From: PALSA-968 sp964387075
GTDB lineage: Bacteria > Bacteroidota > Bacteroidia > B-17B0 > Aurantibacillaceae
DNA length: 64,000 bases
Assembly (NCBI GenBank): GCA_964387075.1
Contig: CAYLVB010000003.1
Span: 248,001 to 312,000 of the forward strand
Direction of reading: 5' to 3'
Below are positions 48,408 to 57,609 of the stretch, one piece after another. A program made the translations under genes and the position numbers. The notes below the pieces were generated by a model. It had not been told where the DNA came from. It worked only from the letters and a program-made list of their open reading frames with translations, and did not search any database. Numbering within the stretch: position 1 is the first letter of the stretch; the number at the start of each line of letters is the position of its first letter.

Positions 48408-49541
48408 TTAATTCTTGATAATTTTCTTTGTGTAATATTGATCGCCACTTGAAACCGTAATGAAATAAAAACCTGATTTTTCAAGATTTAATTCTGTTTC
48501 CAGGCCTGTGCATTTTTCATTTAATATTGTTTGACCCAAACAATCAATAACCCTAATTTGTTTTATTGACTGCTCTTGAAAATTTATAGTAAAACTATTT
48601 TCAGTTGGATTAGGGTAAACATTAAATTCTAAAGGAGAAGACGTTTCACCCACAGGTGTGAGAACATTCAATTTATACTTTCTAAAAAATCTCCAAATTT
48701 CTTTACTTGCGCTAAAGTCCATACAAGTTACTCCGACCACAAATGGCGCACCGGGCCAGGTATGAGCGCCGCTAATTACTTTATATAACTCAACCGTACT
48801 TCCATTTGTACCGCCATTGTAAACATAATGATCCGCAGTAGCGCCATCTGTTGTATTAATGTTTGGCACTGCAGAATATGTTGGAACAGCGCCACAATTA
48901 TTAAACTGAACCCAATATTTTACTAATGAATCAATATGCATATAAAACGAACCGCCGTTATATGGAACGGTAGCATCAGCAGTACCATGTATTTGCATGA
49001 TAGGGAGCGGATGTGTTGGCGCACAGGTTGCTTTGTGAGCAGGAATCATACTGCCTGTAACCGAAGCAATGGCAGCAATTTTATTACTAAGATAACAGGC
49101 TAAATCGTAACTCATAAAACCACCGTTACTCATTCCGGTACTATAAATTGAAGTAGGATCAATATTATAATTCGCCTGAATAGTATCGATCAATGCCGAT
49201 AAAAAACCCAGGTCGTCAACTGTTGACCCATTAAAAGTATTCCAAAACTGATTGTTTGAACCGTCTAATGTACCGTTAGGATGAACAACAATAAAATTTG
49301 CGGTATCCGCGATTTGACGGAAATCGCCATACACTTCTTGCTGCATATTATTTGAGCTATAGCCATGAAGGTTTAACACCAATGGAACTGCAGTGGTGCC
49401 ATTATAAATAGCGGGGATATAAATTCTATAGGTTCGTGTAATACTATTATGAACGAAACTAGCCGAAATAGTAGTTTGAGCAACCATAACTGTTTGCAAG
49501 AGGAAAACAAACGCTAAAATAGAAAGTCTTTTAATATTCAT
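48408..49541 (-). CDS. secreted PHB-depolymerase/LpqC-family esterase with T9SS domain
   Basis: 377 aa. Signal peptide ends near residue 22 (QTVMVAQ). The alpha/beta-hydrolase domain has the oxyanion segment LVLNLHGYSSNN, nucleophile S138 in STGMSNGGFMSY, acid Asp in HGTADATVPYNGG and His in ISGAHTWPGA: the pattern of extracellular PHB depolymerase-like, feruloyl or acetylxylan esterases. The last 80 residues are a T9SS domain (VYPNPTENSFTINF, VIDCLGQTI, SGFYFITVSSG, KKIIKN). Its base composition is more AT-rich than its neighbours, and it sits between the two copies of direct repeat D, so it may be acquired. Confidence 0.8.
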   Translation of the reverse strand: MNIKRLSILAFVFLLQTVMVAQTTISASFVHNSITRTYRIYIPAIYNGTTAVPLVLNLHGYSSNNMQQEVYGDFRQIADTANFIVVHPNGTLDGSNNQFWNTFNGSTVDDLGFLSALIDTIQANYNIDPTSIYSTGMSNGGFMSYDLACYLSNKIAAIASVTGSMIPAHKATCAPTHPLPIMQIHGTADATVPYNGGSFYMHIDSLVKYWVQFNNCGAVPTYSAVPNINTTDGATADHYVYNGGTNGSTVELYKVISGAHTWPGAPFVVGVTCMDFSASKEIWRFFRKYKLNVLTPVGETSSPLEFNVYPNPTENSFTINFQEQSIKQIRVIDCLGQTILNEKCTGLETELNLEKSGFYFITVSSGDQYYTKKIIKN

Positions 49542-49614
49542 GTTTAAATTATTTTGAGCTGGTAATGAATCTTATTTCGTACCAAAGTACTTGTTGTGAG
49601 TCCCGCGCACCGTC

Positions 49615-52461
49615 TTAGTTCTTAAGCACCTTTCTGGTAACAACACCCGCATCAGTAATGATCTGCACCAGGTACATGCCCTTGGTGTTGCTGGAAAGAT
49701 CGATGCTGTGCCTGTATTCAATGCTGTTCAGATCTATCGAGTAAACCTCGTTACCCAATGCCGAGTAAACTTTAATAGAGAGCTTGCCGCTTACCAGGGC
49801 GCCGAAGTCAACCACCAGGTTACCGTTGGTTGGATTGGGATACATAGAAACAATTTTGTCGAGGGTTTTGATTCCGGTAGTGCGGTTATTGGTGATGTTT
49901 GATTTGGAACGTACAATAGCACCCAACATTCCGTTATTTCCTAAGCGCTGTGTGGGAACGCAGGTTATACTCCATACGGTTTCCACGCGCCAGTCGGCAG
50001 TTGCCTGCCAGGTTCCGTATTGAGGATCGTTTATTTGCGTTGCTGAAGCGGGTGCCGAGGCAGCGGTAACATAATTACCGGTTGCACCTACGTTATCTCT
50101 TTGTAAGGCGTAACTGGATAGTCCGGGAACCGGGACAGGTTGCCCTTCTATTTCATAAGCGTTCCAGAAGAAAAGGCTGGTGCCCAGGTTGTATTGGTAA
50201 ATAGAGCCGTGATAGGGACTTTTCGGGCTCATAACACCGCAAGTATCGCGATAAGCTATTTTATAACGGTATGTTGTAATGTTCGGATCGCCATTAACGG
50301 CACCTACACTGCGCGAAGTATCTGTGAACTGGCTAAGAGCCGAATAAGGCAATGCAGCGATCTGCGCATAATTATTATTGGCCGTGTCGCGATACACATA
50401 AAAAGAATCTGCATTTGCAAAAAGCGATTTTTCCCAAACGATCACATTGTTTAGCGAAAGACTGTCAACCGTAACCGTACAAATATTGGGCGCGTTTGGA
50501 GGGGGGGCCAGCACAGAGATCGTTGCCGTGTTCGCACAGTTATTAGCATCCATTCCTGTTACAGTATATACAGAGGCTGTTGCCGGAATTGGAGTGCCGT
50601 TAATAGCTCCGCCCGACCAGGTGTAAGAAGTTGCGGTTCCGCTGCCGGTTAGAGTTACCATCGTTCCGGGGCAGATATTGGTTACAGACGCATTTGCGTT
50701 TACGGTGGGCAAGGGATTTACAGCCACCATTTGGCTTAGCGTTTTTGTACAGGAGTTTGAGCCGGTTGCTGTTACCGTGTAAGTGACAGTGGCTGTGGGA
50801 GAGAAAACAACACCGTTTGAAATTCCGCCCGTCCAAGTATACGTGCTGGCTCCGTTAGCGGTTAAAGTTACCGGGTTGCCACTACAAACTACAGTGGCCG
50901 TAGCATTAATGGTTACTGTTGGACTTGGATTTACAAAAACCTGGATGGTGCCGTTGCTTGTACAGCCGGTGCCACCGGCACTCGACGTAACGGTGTAGGT
51001 TGTAGTTACCGTTGGCGAAACCGTAACGAGCGATCCGGTAAGTGTGCCCGGCATCCAAACCTGGTTAACCCCGTCGCCTACATCCTGTATAGACGTACTT
51101 TGACCTTCACAAATAGTTCCCGGTCCCGCAAGCAGCGTTTGAACAGTGGGCACAGGATTTACGGCAACAGTTACCGTGGCCGGAACATTTATTGCACAGC
51201 CCACGCTTGAGCCGGTAACTGTATAGGTAGTGGTGGTGGTTGGAGTAAGCGCAACGGTTGCGGTTGTTGCACTGCCTGCATTGCTGCTCCAGGTATACGT
51301 GTCGGCCCCTGCAGCAGTTAAAGTAGTTGAGGTTCCGTTACAGACGGTCATCGTGCCTGTTACGTTAACTATAGGGGTTGTGTTTAATAGAACAGAAATA
51401 GTAGTTGCATTAAGATTTGCCGTAACAATATCATCTTTGCCGTCTTCGTTAAAGTCTGCCACAACCAGGTCGCGCGGAGCCTGGCCCACGCTAAAAACTG
51501 TCCCGGAGGTTAAGCCTCCCAATCCGTCTCCGAGAAATACATACACCTGGTTGGAAGTAAAGGCACACACCGCAATATCCAGCTTGCCATCCGCATTAAA
51601 ATCGCCCGTGGCAATAGCCCGCGGGCCCTGGTTTACCACAGGGCCGCCTCCTGAACCATACACTCCGTTTCCGGCGCCCATTGATAGCGTAATGTTATTG
51701 GAACCGAAGTTGGCTATTAAAAGATCCACGTTGGCATCTGCATTAAGAAACGCGCTGGTTATACCAAACTGGCCGCTTCCCCCGGTATTGTAATTATTAA
51801 GGGTCATAAAAGTGCCATCCCCGTTTCCTCTTAGCACCGAAATATTGTTCGAAGACTGGTTGGCAGTTGCAAAATCGAGGTTGTTATCATTGTTAAAATC
51901 ACCAACACACACGCCCACCGGGTTGCTGCCAACAGATACGTTCAGCGAAGAAGGGAAATTTCCGGTGCCATCACCCAACAATACGCTCACTGCGTTTGAT
52001 CCGCTGCAGGAAACGGCCACATCCATTTGCCCGTTCTGGTCAAAATCACCGGCCACCACCCTTTTGGCGCCATTCGCGGTAGTTGTTTGAGAAAACATGG
52101 AAAAGTTGCCGACCCCGTCATTTAACAGCACGGTTGCCATATTATTTCCGTTGTTTGCAACAACAAGATCTAACTTTGCATCACCATTAAAATCTGCCGC
52201 CGCAATTCCTTCCGGGCTGTTCCCGCAACTTGCGTTTTGGTTTAGGGAAAAAGTGCCCGTGCCACTGCCAAAAAACACCGAAACCACTCCATTAGAGCGG
52301 TTGGTGGTTGCCACATCCATATGTCCATCGCTATTAAAGTCTCCCTTACAAATACCCCACGGATCAGTTGAGGTATTGTAGTTTGTGGGACCGTTGAAGC
52401 AGACCTGCGCGTTGCTTTTTACAGCGCAGAGAAGAGAAAGGGCCAGTAATAATTTTTTCAT
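49615..52461 (-). CDS. large secreted FG-GAP/VCBS and Ig-like protein with T9SS domain
   Basis: 948 aa. Signal peptide MKKLLLALSLLCAVKSNAQ. Seven FG-GAP/VCBS units follow at about 25-375, each with a GDFNxDGxxDxxxxN calcium loop (GDFNSDGHMDVATTN, ADFNGDAKLDLVVAN, GDFNADGKLDIAVCA), so a seven-bladed propeller is likely. About four Ig/PKD-like repeats rich in Thr/Val follow (ASTYTWTGG, TATSYTWSGG). A module at about 670-850 is shared with the two other large T9SS proteins and ends KSKSNITNNR. The terminal sorting domain reads MYPNPTNGNLVVDF to TRKVLKN. Probably a surface adhesin. Confidence 0.85.
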   Translation of the reverse strand: MKKLLLALSLLCAVKSNAQVCFNGPTNYNTSTDPWGICKGDFNSDGHMDVATTNRSNGVVSVFFGSGTGTFSLNQNASCGNSPEGIAAADFNGDAKLDLVVANNGNNMATVLLNDGVGNFSMFSQTTTANGAKRVVAGDFDQNGQMDVAVSCSGSNAVSVLLGDGTGNFPSSLNVSVGSNPVGVCVGDFNNDNNLDFATANQSSNNISVLRGNGDGTFMTLNNYNTGGSGQFGITSAFLNADANVDLLIANFGSNNITLSMGAGNGVYGSGGGPVVNQGPRAIATGDFNADGKLDIAVCAFTSNQVYVFLGDGLGGLTSGTVFSVGQAPRDLVVADFNEDGKDDIVTANLNATTISVLLNTTPIVNVTGTMTVCNGTSTTLTAAGADTYTWSSNAGSATTATVALTPTTTTTYTVTGSSVGCAINVPATVTVAVNPVPTVQTLLAGPGTICEGQSTSIQDVGDGVNQVWMPGTLTGSLVTVSPTVTTTYTVTSSAGGTGCTSNGTIQVFVNPSPTVTINATATVVCSGNPVTLTANGASTYTWTGGISNGVVFSPTATVTYTVTATGSNSCTKTLSQMVAVNPLPTVNANASVTNICPGTMVTLTGSGTATSYTWSGGAINGTPIPATASVYTVTGMDANNCANTATISVLAPPPNAPNICTVTVDSLSLNNVIVWEKSLFANADSFYVYRDTANNNYAQIAALPYSALSQFTDTSRSVGAVNGDPNITTYRYKIAYRDTCGVMSPKSPYHGSIYQYNLGTSLFFWNAYEIEGQPVPVPGLSSYALQRDNVGATGNYVTAASAPASATQINDPQYGTWQATADWRVETVWSITCVPTQRLGNNGMLGAIVRSKSNITNNRTTGIKTLDKIVSMYPNPTNGNLVVDFGALVSGKLSIKVYSALGNEVYSIDLNSIEYRHSIDLSSNTKGMYLVQIITDAGVVTRKVLKN

Positions 52462-52473
52462 TTCATTTTAATT

Positions 52474-52502
52474 ATAAAAAACGAAACCCTCTTTGCAGAG
52501 GG
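52474..52502 (-). terminator. rho-independent terminator
   Basis: On the - strand, CCCTCT/AGAGGG with a 4-nt loop (52487-52502) is followed by TTTCGTTTTTT. It lies just past the stop of the gene at 52513-55698. Confidence 0.7.
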
Positions 52503-52512
52503 CTCGTCGTTT

Positions 52513-55500
52513 TTAGTTTTTAATGATCCGTTTGGTCGTCACGTTCTTCTCGTTGCTCACTTGTATCACATAAGTTCCATCATCAAACGCACTGAGATCA
52601 ACAGGCAACCTGTCAACCGCCGTAGTATTGTTTGAATAAACCTCTTCGCCCAGCATGTTAAAGATCTTTACAGAGATCTTTCCGCTGACCGTGCCAAGGT
52701 CAACCACAAATTTTCCGCTGTTGGGGTTTGGGTAAATGATCACATTTCCGATCGTGTTATTTTTAATACCAACCACCCTGTTATTAGTGATGTTTGATTT
52801 TGATTTTACAATTGCTCCAAGCGCCCCGTTGTTCTGACGAGCCGTTGGCGTACAGTTAAATCCTTGTGCTTCTACACGCCAGTTGGCAAGGCTCTGATGT
52901 AATGCGTAATTAGGATCGTTCAAAGTTGTTTGGTTACCCGTTACGGAACCCACTAGTATCCAAAAACCATTGTTATTATTGTCGCGCCACAGTTCGAACG
53001 TTGTAACAGGAGTAGCGGCAGACTCAACCGCGTAAAGGTTCCATGTAAACACCCCGGTTTGGTTATCGATAAAGTAAACGGTGTTGTGATAAGGGCTCAG
53101 ACCGCTTATATAACCGCAAGAATCTTTCACGGCTAACTTGTAACGATAAGAACCGATGTTGGGATTTCCGTTGGCAGGACCAATGCTTCGCGCAGTGTCC
53201 ACGTAAAAACTTGAGTCGGTTTGCGCGATCGTGGCTATTTTAGTATAAATATTCGTGGTCGTTTCGCGGTATACGATAAAGCTGTCGGTTGTGGTGAAGG
53301 GCGTCTTGTTCCAGTAAATAATATTGTTCTTAGAAGAATCATCCGTGGTTACTTCGCAAATGAATGGAGTTTGTGGCGCCAGGATATTAACGGTGTCAAT
53401 AGCCACGGCGTCTGCGCAACCGGTTGAAGGAAGAGACATTGTTACAGTATATATTGTTTGTGAAGAAGGCGTAGCAACAGGATTTGAAATAGTAGCATCG
53501 CTTAAGCCCATAGTAGGCAACCAGGAGTAAACAAGGTTAGGATTTGAGCTGTTGTTGCTGGTGTTCATCATGGTAGCACCCCCGCAGGTAACGGTGTATA
53601 GTCCCATAGAAGGAGTTATCTGTAATGGATCTACGTTCACAAATACCTGCGCGCTCGATTGACAACCTTCTGTAGTGGTGATATCAAGCGAGTAAGTTAT
53701 TCCCGTTGTAGTACTGCTCACCGGGGAGGCGGTGTTTGCACCCGTGAGATCGGCCGATGGCGACCATGTATACGTTATAGACCCACTGCCGGGGTAATTA
53801 TCGCTTACCGTTAGCGTAGAGGTGTTTCCGCAGGTTATGGTTGCAGGACTGGCCTGTGGGGTAAGTGTGATCGGCGTTACGCTGATGTTCACGGTTACGG
53901 GAGTAGCCACACACCCGTCTGAGGAACTTGCGGTGATCGTGTAATCCGTTGTAACCACCGGGGCGGCTACAACCGTATCAGGATCGGAGGTGTTCAATGC
54001 TATTGATGGCGACCACGTATACGTTACTGAGCCGGCGCCCGGGTAATCGTTGGCAAGATAGATCGTGTCATTTGTAGCGCATAAGATATTTCCGCCAAAA
54101 GCAACAGTTGGTGTAACAACGATAGGGTTTACATTTACCGTGAACCCGTTGCCCGCACGACAACCTTCAGTAGAGATCAGGTCGAGCTGGTAGGTGATGG
54201 TGGTATGCGAACCGGAGGTAGTTGCCGTTGTATTGGTATAGCTAAGCGCGGTGGCCGGTGTCCAGGCATAATTAACTGTTCCGCTGCCGGCATAGTTATC
54301 GCTTCCTGTTAGTACGGTTGAATCGCCGCAGGTAATAGGTGAGGTGCCGGAAATGTTTACAACAAAATCATAGGTGCTGATAGAAAGGGTTTCGGTGCCA
54401 ACTGTATTCACGCAACCGTTGCTACCCACCACGCTGATGGTGGCTGCGCCCGCAGTTGCAGCCGAGAAATCAAAGTTCACGTTATTGGTGCTTCCGCTTG
54501 TTGTTACAGTTCCCGGCCCGGCATAGGTCCAGGAATAAGTTGTGGCTCCTGTTGGTGGAGTTACGGTATAATTAATAGCGGGAGCTCCCACGCAAACGTT
54601 ACCCGAGCCGGAAATGCTTCCCGGAGTAAATTCGCCTAACTGGCCCGCACAAAGTGTTGCAAAATTTTTCTTGGTTGAGGCTTGACAACCGATGCTCCAG
54701 CCGCCACCTACATAAACTTTTGTAGGGCTCATATCAAAACCATACATGTCCCAGGCAAAACCCGAAGAGAAATTCACTACCCAGTTTGTGATCGTATGTG
54801 TTGGAAGGTAGATCTCACGCATCGGTGTGCTGTAATTAAAATAGTAGAGATAATCTCCCTTTACACGAATTCGTTGGATATTGCTGGTTGAAGGGGGCGA
54901 CCATCCTGTTGAGGTTGCCGGGCCATTTCCGGCCAAACTTATTTCTGTGAGGTTGCTTACGGAAGTGCCGGCGATCACGCTGAAGTTTCCACTTACATAA
55001 GCCATGTTGTTATAAAAATCAATGTAATTGCAGGTTGCGTCTGCATCAGGAGCCCATGCATCCAACACGGGGGTACCGCTGCTTATGTCAAAGGCTGAAA
55101 TGTTATAGCGGGTCTGACCGTCCATCTGTGTGTAGTTTCCTAATGCATAAAGAAAACCTCCGTTTACTTTTAAAAAACCTGCGTAGCCATCGTTGATGGT
55201 AGACCAGGTTATAGCAGCGGTATTGGCGGTGTCTACCTGGTATACCGTGTTGGCTGACGAAAGATAAATGCTACCATCATTATATTCCAAAGCCATAACA
55301 GATGAACCGGTAACGGCGGGATTCCACGAAGTAAGAGTTTGCGTTGTAAGGTCGAATTTAGCAGCATGGTTTCTGGGGGTTCCATTCACATTATTGAATG
55401 TTCCAACAACATAAAGGTAATGATCTACAATTAAAAAATCCCAGGGATAATTGTCGAATGTAGGGTTCCATGTATTTACTGCTCCCGTGGTTGCATTCAT

Positions 55501-55698
55501 ACTGGCAAAACGGGTTCTTGGAGTGGATCCAACAAAAGTGAAGCTGCCTCCCACATATACTGCGTTCCGAGCACTATCATATTTTACTGCATATACGGCA
55601 TTATTGCAATCCGGGAAGGCCAGGTTAACAGCAGGGCCCTGTGCTTTACCGGTTGCTAACAGAACTAAAAACGAAAGGGAAAGTAATACTTTTTTCAT
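52513..55698 (-). CDS. large secreted beta-propeller/Ig-like protein with T9SS domain
   Basis: 1061 aa. Signal peptide KVLLSLSFLVLLATGKAQG. Residues 25-350 form repeats of the delta-60/PQQ-like type (NAVYVGGSFTFVGSTPRTRFASMNATTG, LYVVGTFNNVNGTPRNHAAKFDL in outline). Five or more PKD-like repeats follow at about 355-770 with the recurring phrase GSITYTWSPS and CGNTSTLTVSDNYPG. The shared module (about 775-960) contains TTDSFIVYRE, NWRVEAQGFNC and KSKSNITNNR. Sorting domain IIYPNPNSGKFVVDLG to TKRIIKN. Likely adhesin or surface filament. Confidence 0.83.
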   Translation of the reverse strand: MKKVLLSLSFLVLLATGKAQGPAVNLAFPDCNNAVYAVKYDSARNAVYVGGSFTFVGSTPRTRFASMNATTGAVNTWNPTFDNYPWDFLIVDHYLYVVGTFNNVNGTPRNHAAKFDLTTQTLTSWNPAVTGSSVMALEYNDGSIYLSSANTVYQVDTANTAAITWSTINDGYAGFLKVNGGFLYALGNYTQMDGQTRYNISAFDISSGTPVLDAWAPDADATCNYIDFYNNMAYVSGNFSVIAGTSVSNLTEISLAGNGPATSTGWSPPSTSNIQRIRVKGDYLYYFNYSTPMREIYLPTHTITNWVVNFSSGFAWDMYGFDMSPTKVYVGGGWSIGCQASTKKNFATLCAGQLGEFTPGSISGSGNVCVGAPAINYTVTPPTGATTYSWTYAGPGTVTTSGSTNNVNFDFSAATAGAATISVVGSNGCVNTVGTETLSISTYDFVVNISGTSPITCGDSTVLTGSDNYAGSGTVNYAWTPATALSYTNTTATTSGSHTTITYQLDLISTEGCRAGNGFTVNVNPIVVTPTVAFGGNILCATNDTIYLANDYPGAGSVTYTWSPSIALNTSDPDTVVAAPVVTTDYTITASSSDGCVATPVTVNISVTPITLTPQASPATITCGNTSTLTVSDNYPGSGSITYTWSPSADLTGANTASPVSSTTTGITYSLDITTTEGCQSSAQVFVNVDPLQITPSMGLYTVTCGGATMMNTSNNSSNPNLVYSWLPTMGLSDATISNPVATPSSQTIYTVTMSLPSTGCADAVAIDTVNILAPQTPFICEVTTDDSSKNNIIYWNKTPFTTTDSFIVYRETTTNIYTKIATIAQTDSSFYVDTARSIGPANGNPNIGSYRYKLAVKDSCGYISGLSPYHNTVYFIDNQTGVFTWNLYAVESAATPVTTFELWRDNNNNGFWILVGSVTGNQTTLNDPNYALHQSLANWRVEAQGFNCTPTARQNNGALGAIVKSKSNITNNRVVGIKNNTIGNVIIYPNPNSGKFVVDLGTVSGKISVKIFNMLGEEVYSNNTTAVDRLPVDLSAFDDGTYVIQVSNEKNVTTKRIIKN

Positions 55699-55781
55699 TG
55701 GGGTATTTTTAAATTTTGAGAGGTAAAAGTATGAAAATACCCTCAGGTGGCAAAAAATAATGCCCTAACTACGTAAGAATG

Positions 55782-55804
55782 AAAAAAATACGTGAAAACA
55801 CGTA
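55782..55804 (-). terminator. rho-independent terminator of glyS
   Basis: TACGTG/CACGTA stem with a 4-nt loop at 55789-55804, followed on the - strand by seven Ts (55782-55788). It lies 14 bp past the glyS stop. Confidence 0.7.
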
Positions 55805-55817
55805 AATCTTTACAGGT

Positions 55818-57359
55818 TTATACGAGCTTTTTCAGCAGGGTTTTGAAGCCTGTTTTTTCTTCGATAATGCTTCGTAGATTATCAATGGCAACCCGCTCCT
55901 GCTTCATGCTGTCGCGGTCGCGAATGGTCACGGTATTGTCTTTCAGTGTATCCTGATCAATCGTAACACAATAAGGCGTTCCAATAGCATCCTGCCTGCG
56001 ATAACGCTTGCCGATATTGTCTTTCTCCTCGTAGGTGCAGGAGAAATCGAATTTCAAAAGGTTCAATATCTCCATCGCTTTTTCGGGCATGCAGTCCTTT
56101 CCCATCAATGGGAAAATAGCCACTTTGTAGGGCGCGAGCTGAGGTGGGACCGATAGAACAACACGCTCTGAACCGTCTTCCAGTTTTTCTTCTTTCAATG
56201 AAGAAGCAAGTGTGGCAAGGAACATACGATCTAAACCAATAGAAGTTTCGATCACATAAGGAATATAACTTTGGTTCAATTCGGGATCAAAGTACTGTAG
56301 TTTCTTTCCGCTGAATTGCTCATGTTGCTTCAGATCAAAATCACTTCGGCTGTGAATTCCCTCCAGTTCTTTGAAGCCAAACGGAAATTCAAATTCAATG
56401 TCGCAGGCCGCATCGGCGTAGTGCGCTAATTTGATGTGATCGTGGAAACGATATTTCTTCTCGGAAATTCCCAGGGCCTTGTGCCAGCTTAAACGGGTTT
56501 GTTTCCATTTCTCGTACCACTCTTTTTGCGTTCCGGGCCTGATGAAGAACTGCATCTCCATCTGCTCAAATTCGCGCATGCGAAAAATGAATTGGCGCGC
56601 CACAATTTCATTGCGAAAAGCCTTGCCCGTTTGTGCAATTCCAAAAGGAATTTTCATCCTTCCGGTCTTCTGCACATTTAAAAAATTCACAAAAATTCCC
56701 TGCGCTGTTTCCGGACGCAGATAAATTGTACTGGCCTCTTCACTCACCGAACCAAGCTGTGTGGAGAACATCAAATTGAATTGACGCACGTCGGTCCAGT
56801 TCTTGCTTCCGCTTACGGCGCAAACGATCTCGCAATCTACAATGATCTGTTTTACATCAGCCAGATCGTTATTCTCAAGCGCCGTTTTAAAACGCGCGTT
56901 TATATCGTCGATCTTCTTCTGGTATTCCAGCACACGCGCGTTCGTTGAACGGAACATTTTCTCATCAAAATTCTCGAAACGCTTGGCCGCTTTTTCAACT
57001 TCCTTTTCAATTTTTCCTTCGATCTTAGAAACATGTTCTTCGATCAACACATCGGCGCGGTATCTTTTTTTGCTGTCCTTGTTATCGATCAGCGGATCGC
57101 TGAAGGCGTCAACGTGCCCGCTCGCCTTCCACGTGGTGGGATGCATAAAAATAGCGGCATCAATGCCCACAATATTCTCGTTGAGCTGCACCATGCTCTG
57201 CCACCAGTATTGGCGTATATTATTCTTGAGTAAAACCCCATTTTGTCCGTAGTCGTAAACGGCGCTTAATCCATCATAGATCTCGCTGCTTGGGAATATA
57301 AAACCATACTCCTTGGCATGCGATATCAGGTTCTTAAAGAGGTCTTCGGGTTGATTCAT
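55818..57359 (-). CDS. glyS: glycine-tRNA ligase (single-subunit alpha2 type)
   Basis: 513 aa. Class II synthetase: motif 1 region near SAVYDYGQNGVLLKNNIRQYWW; motif 2 FGIAQTGKAFRNEIVARQFIFRMREFEQMEMQF; motif 3 ETSIGLDRMF. C-terminal anticodon-binding domain about 405-513 (LAPYKVAIFPLMGKD, YRRQDAIGTPYCVTID, VTIRDRDSMKQERVAID). This is the homodimeric type shared with eukaryotes and archaea, usual in Bacteroidota, not the alpha2beta2 form. It carries its own terminator. Confidence 0.96.
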   Translation of the reverse strand: MNQPEDLFKNLISHAKEYGFIFPSSEIYDGLSAVYDYGQNGVLLKNNIRQYWWQSMVQLNENIVGIDAAIFMHPTTWKASGHVDAFSDPLIDNKDSKKRYRADVLIEEHVSKIEGKIEKEVEKAAKRFENFDEKMFRSTNARVLEYQKKIDDINARFKTALENNDLADVKQIIVDCEIVCAVSGSKNWTDVRQFNLMFSTQLGSVSEEASTIYLRPETAQGIFVNFLNVQKTGRMKIPFGIAQTGKAFRNEIVARQFIFRMREFEQMEMQFFIRPGTQKEWYEKWKQTRLSWHKALGISEKKYRFHDHIKLAHYADAACDIEFEFPFGFKELEGIHSRSDFDLKQHEQFSGKKLQYFDPELNQSYIPYVIETSIGLDRMFLATLASSLKEEKLEDGSERVVLSVPPQLAPYKVAIFPLMGKDCMPEKAMEILNLLKFDFSCTYEEKDNIGKRYRRQDAIGTPYCVTIDQDTLKDNTVTIRDRDSMKQERVAIDNLRSIIEEKTGFKTLLKKLV

Positions 57360-57582
57360 GTTTTCGTGTTCTGTTTGTTTTGGTAACAGGGTATCCCGCC
57401 AACCGAACGTTTGATTTTATTGGGCCGGCTGGAGTTCATGGCGGCAAAAATACTATTATTTCACACACTGGCGGCATGGCGCTAAAGGTCAATGTTTTAC
57501 GGGGGAACAAGGAACTTTTATGTAACCTACGTTTTTACACGTAAAAGCAGCTTTTGGTGGCGATTTTATAGTCAAAATGTGA

Positions 57583-57590
57583 TACATTTG
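57583..57590 (+). promoter_or_regulatory. -7 promoter element of large T9SS gene (TACATTTG)
   Basis: Full consensus match, 19 nt before the ATG at 57610. Confidence 0.5.
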
Positions 57591-57609
57591 TTGTTCAAAA
57601 TCAGTACCC

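Noticed and set aside
57125..57140. CTTCCACGTGG in glyS as a parS site
   Set aside because: Only the central core matches; outer positions fail and it lies in a conserved coding motif.
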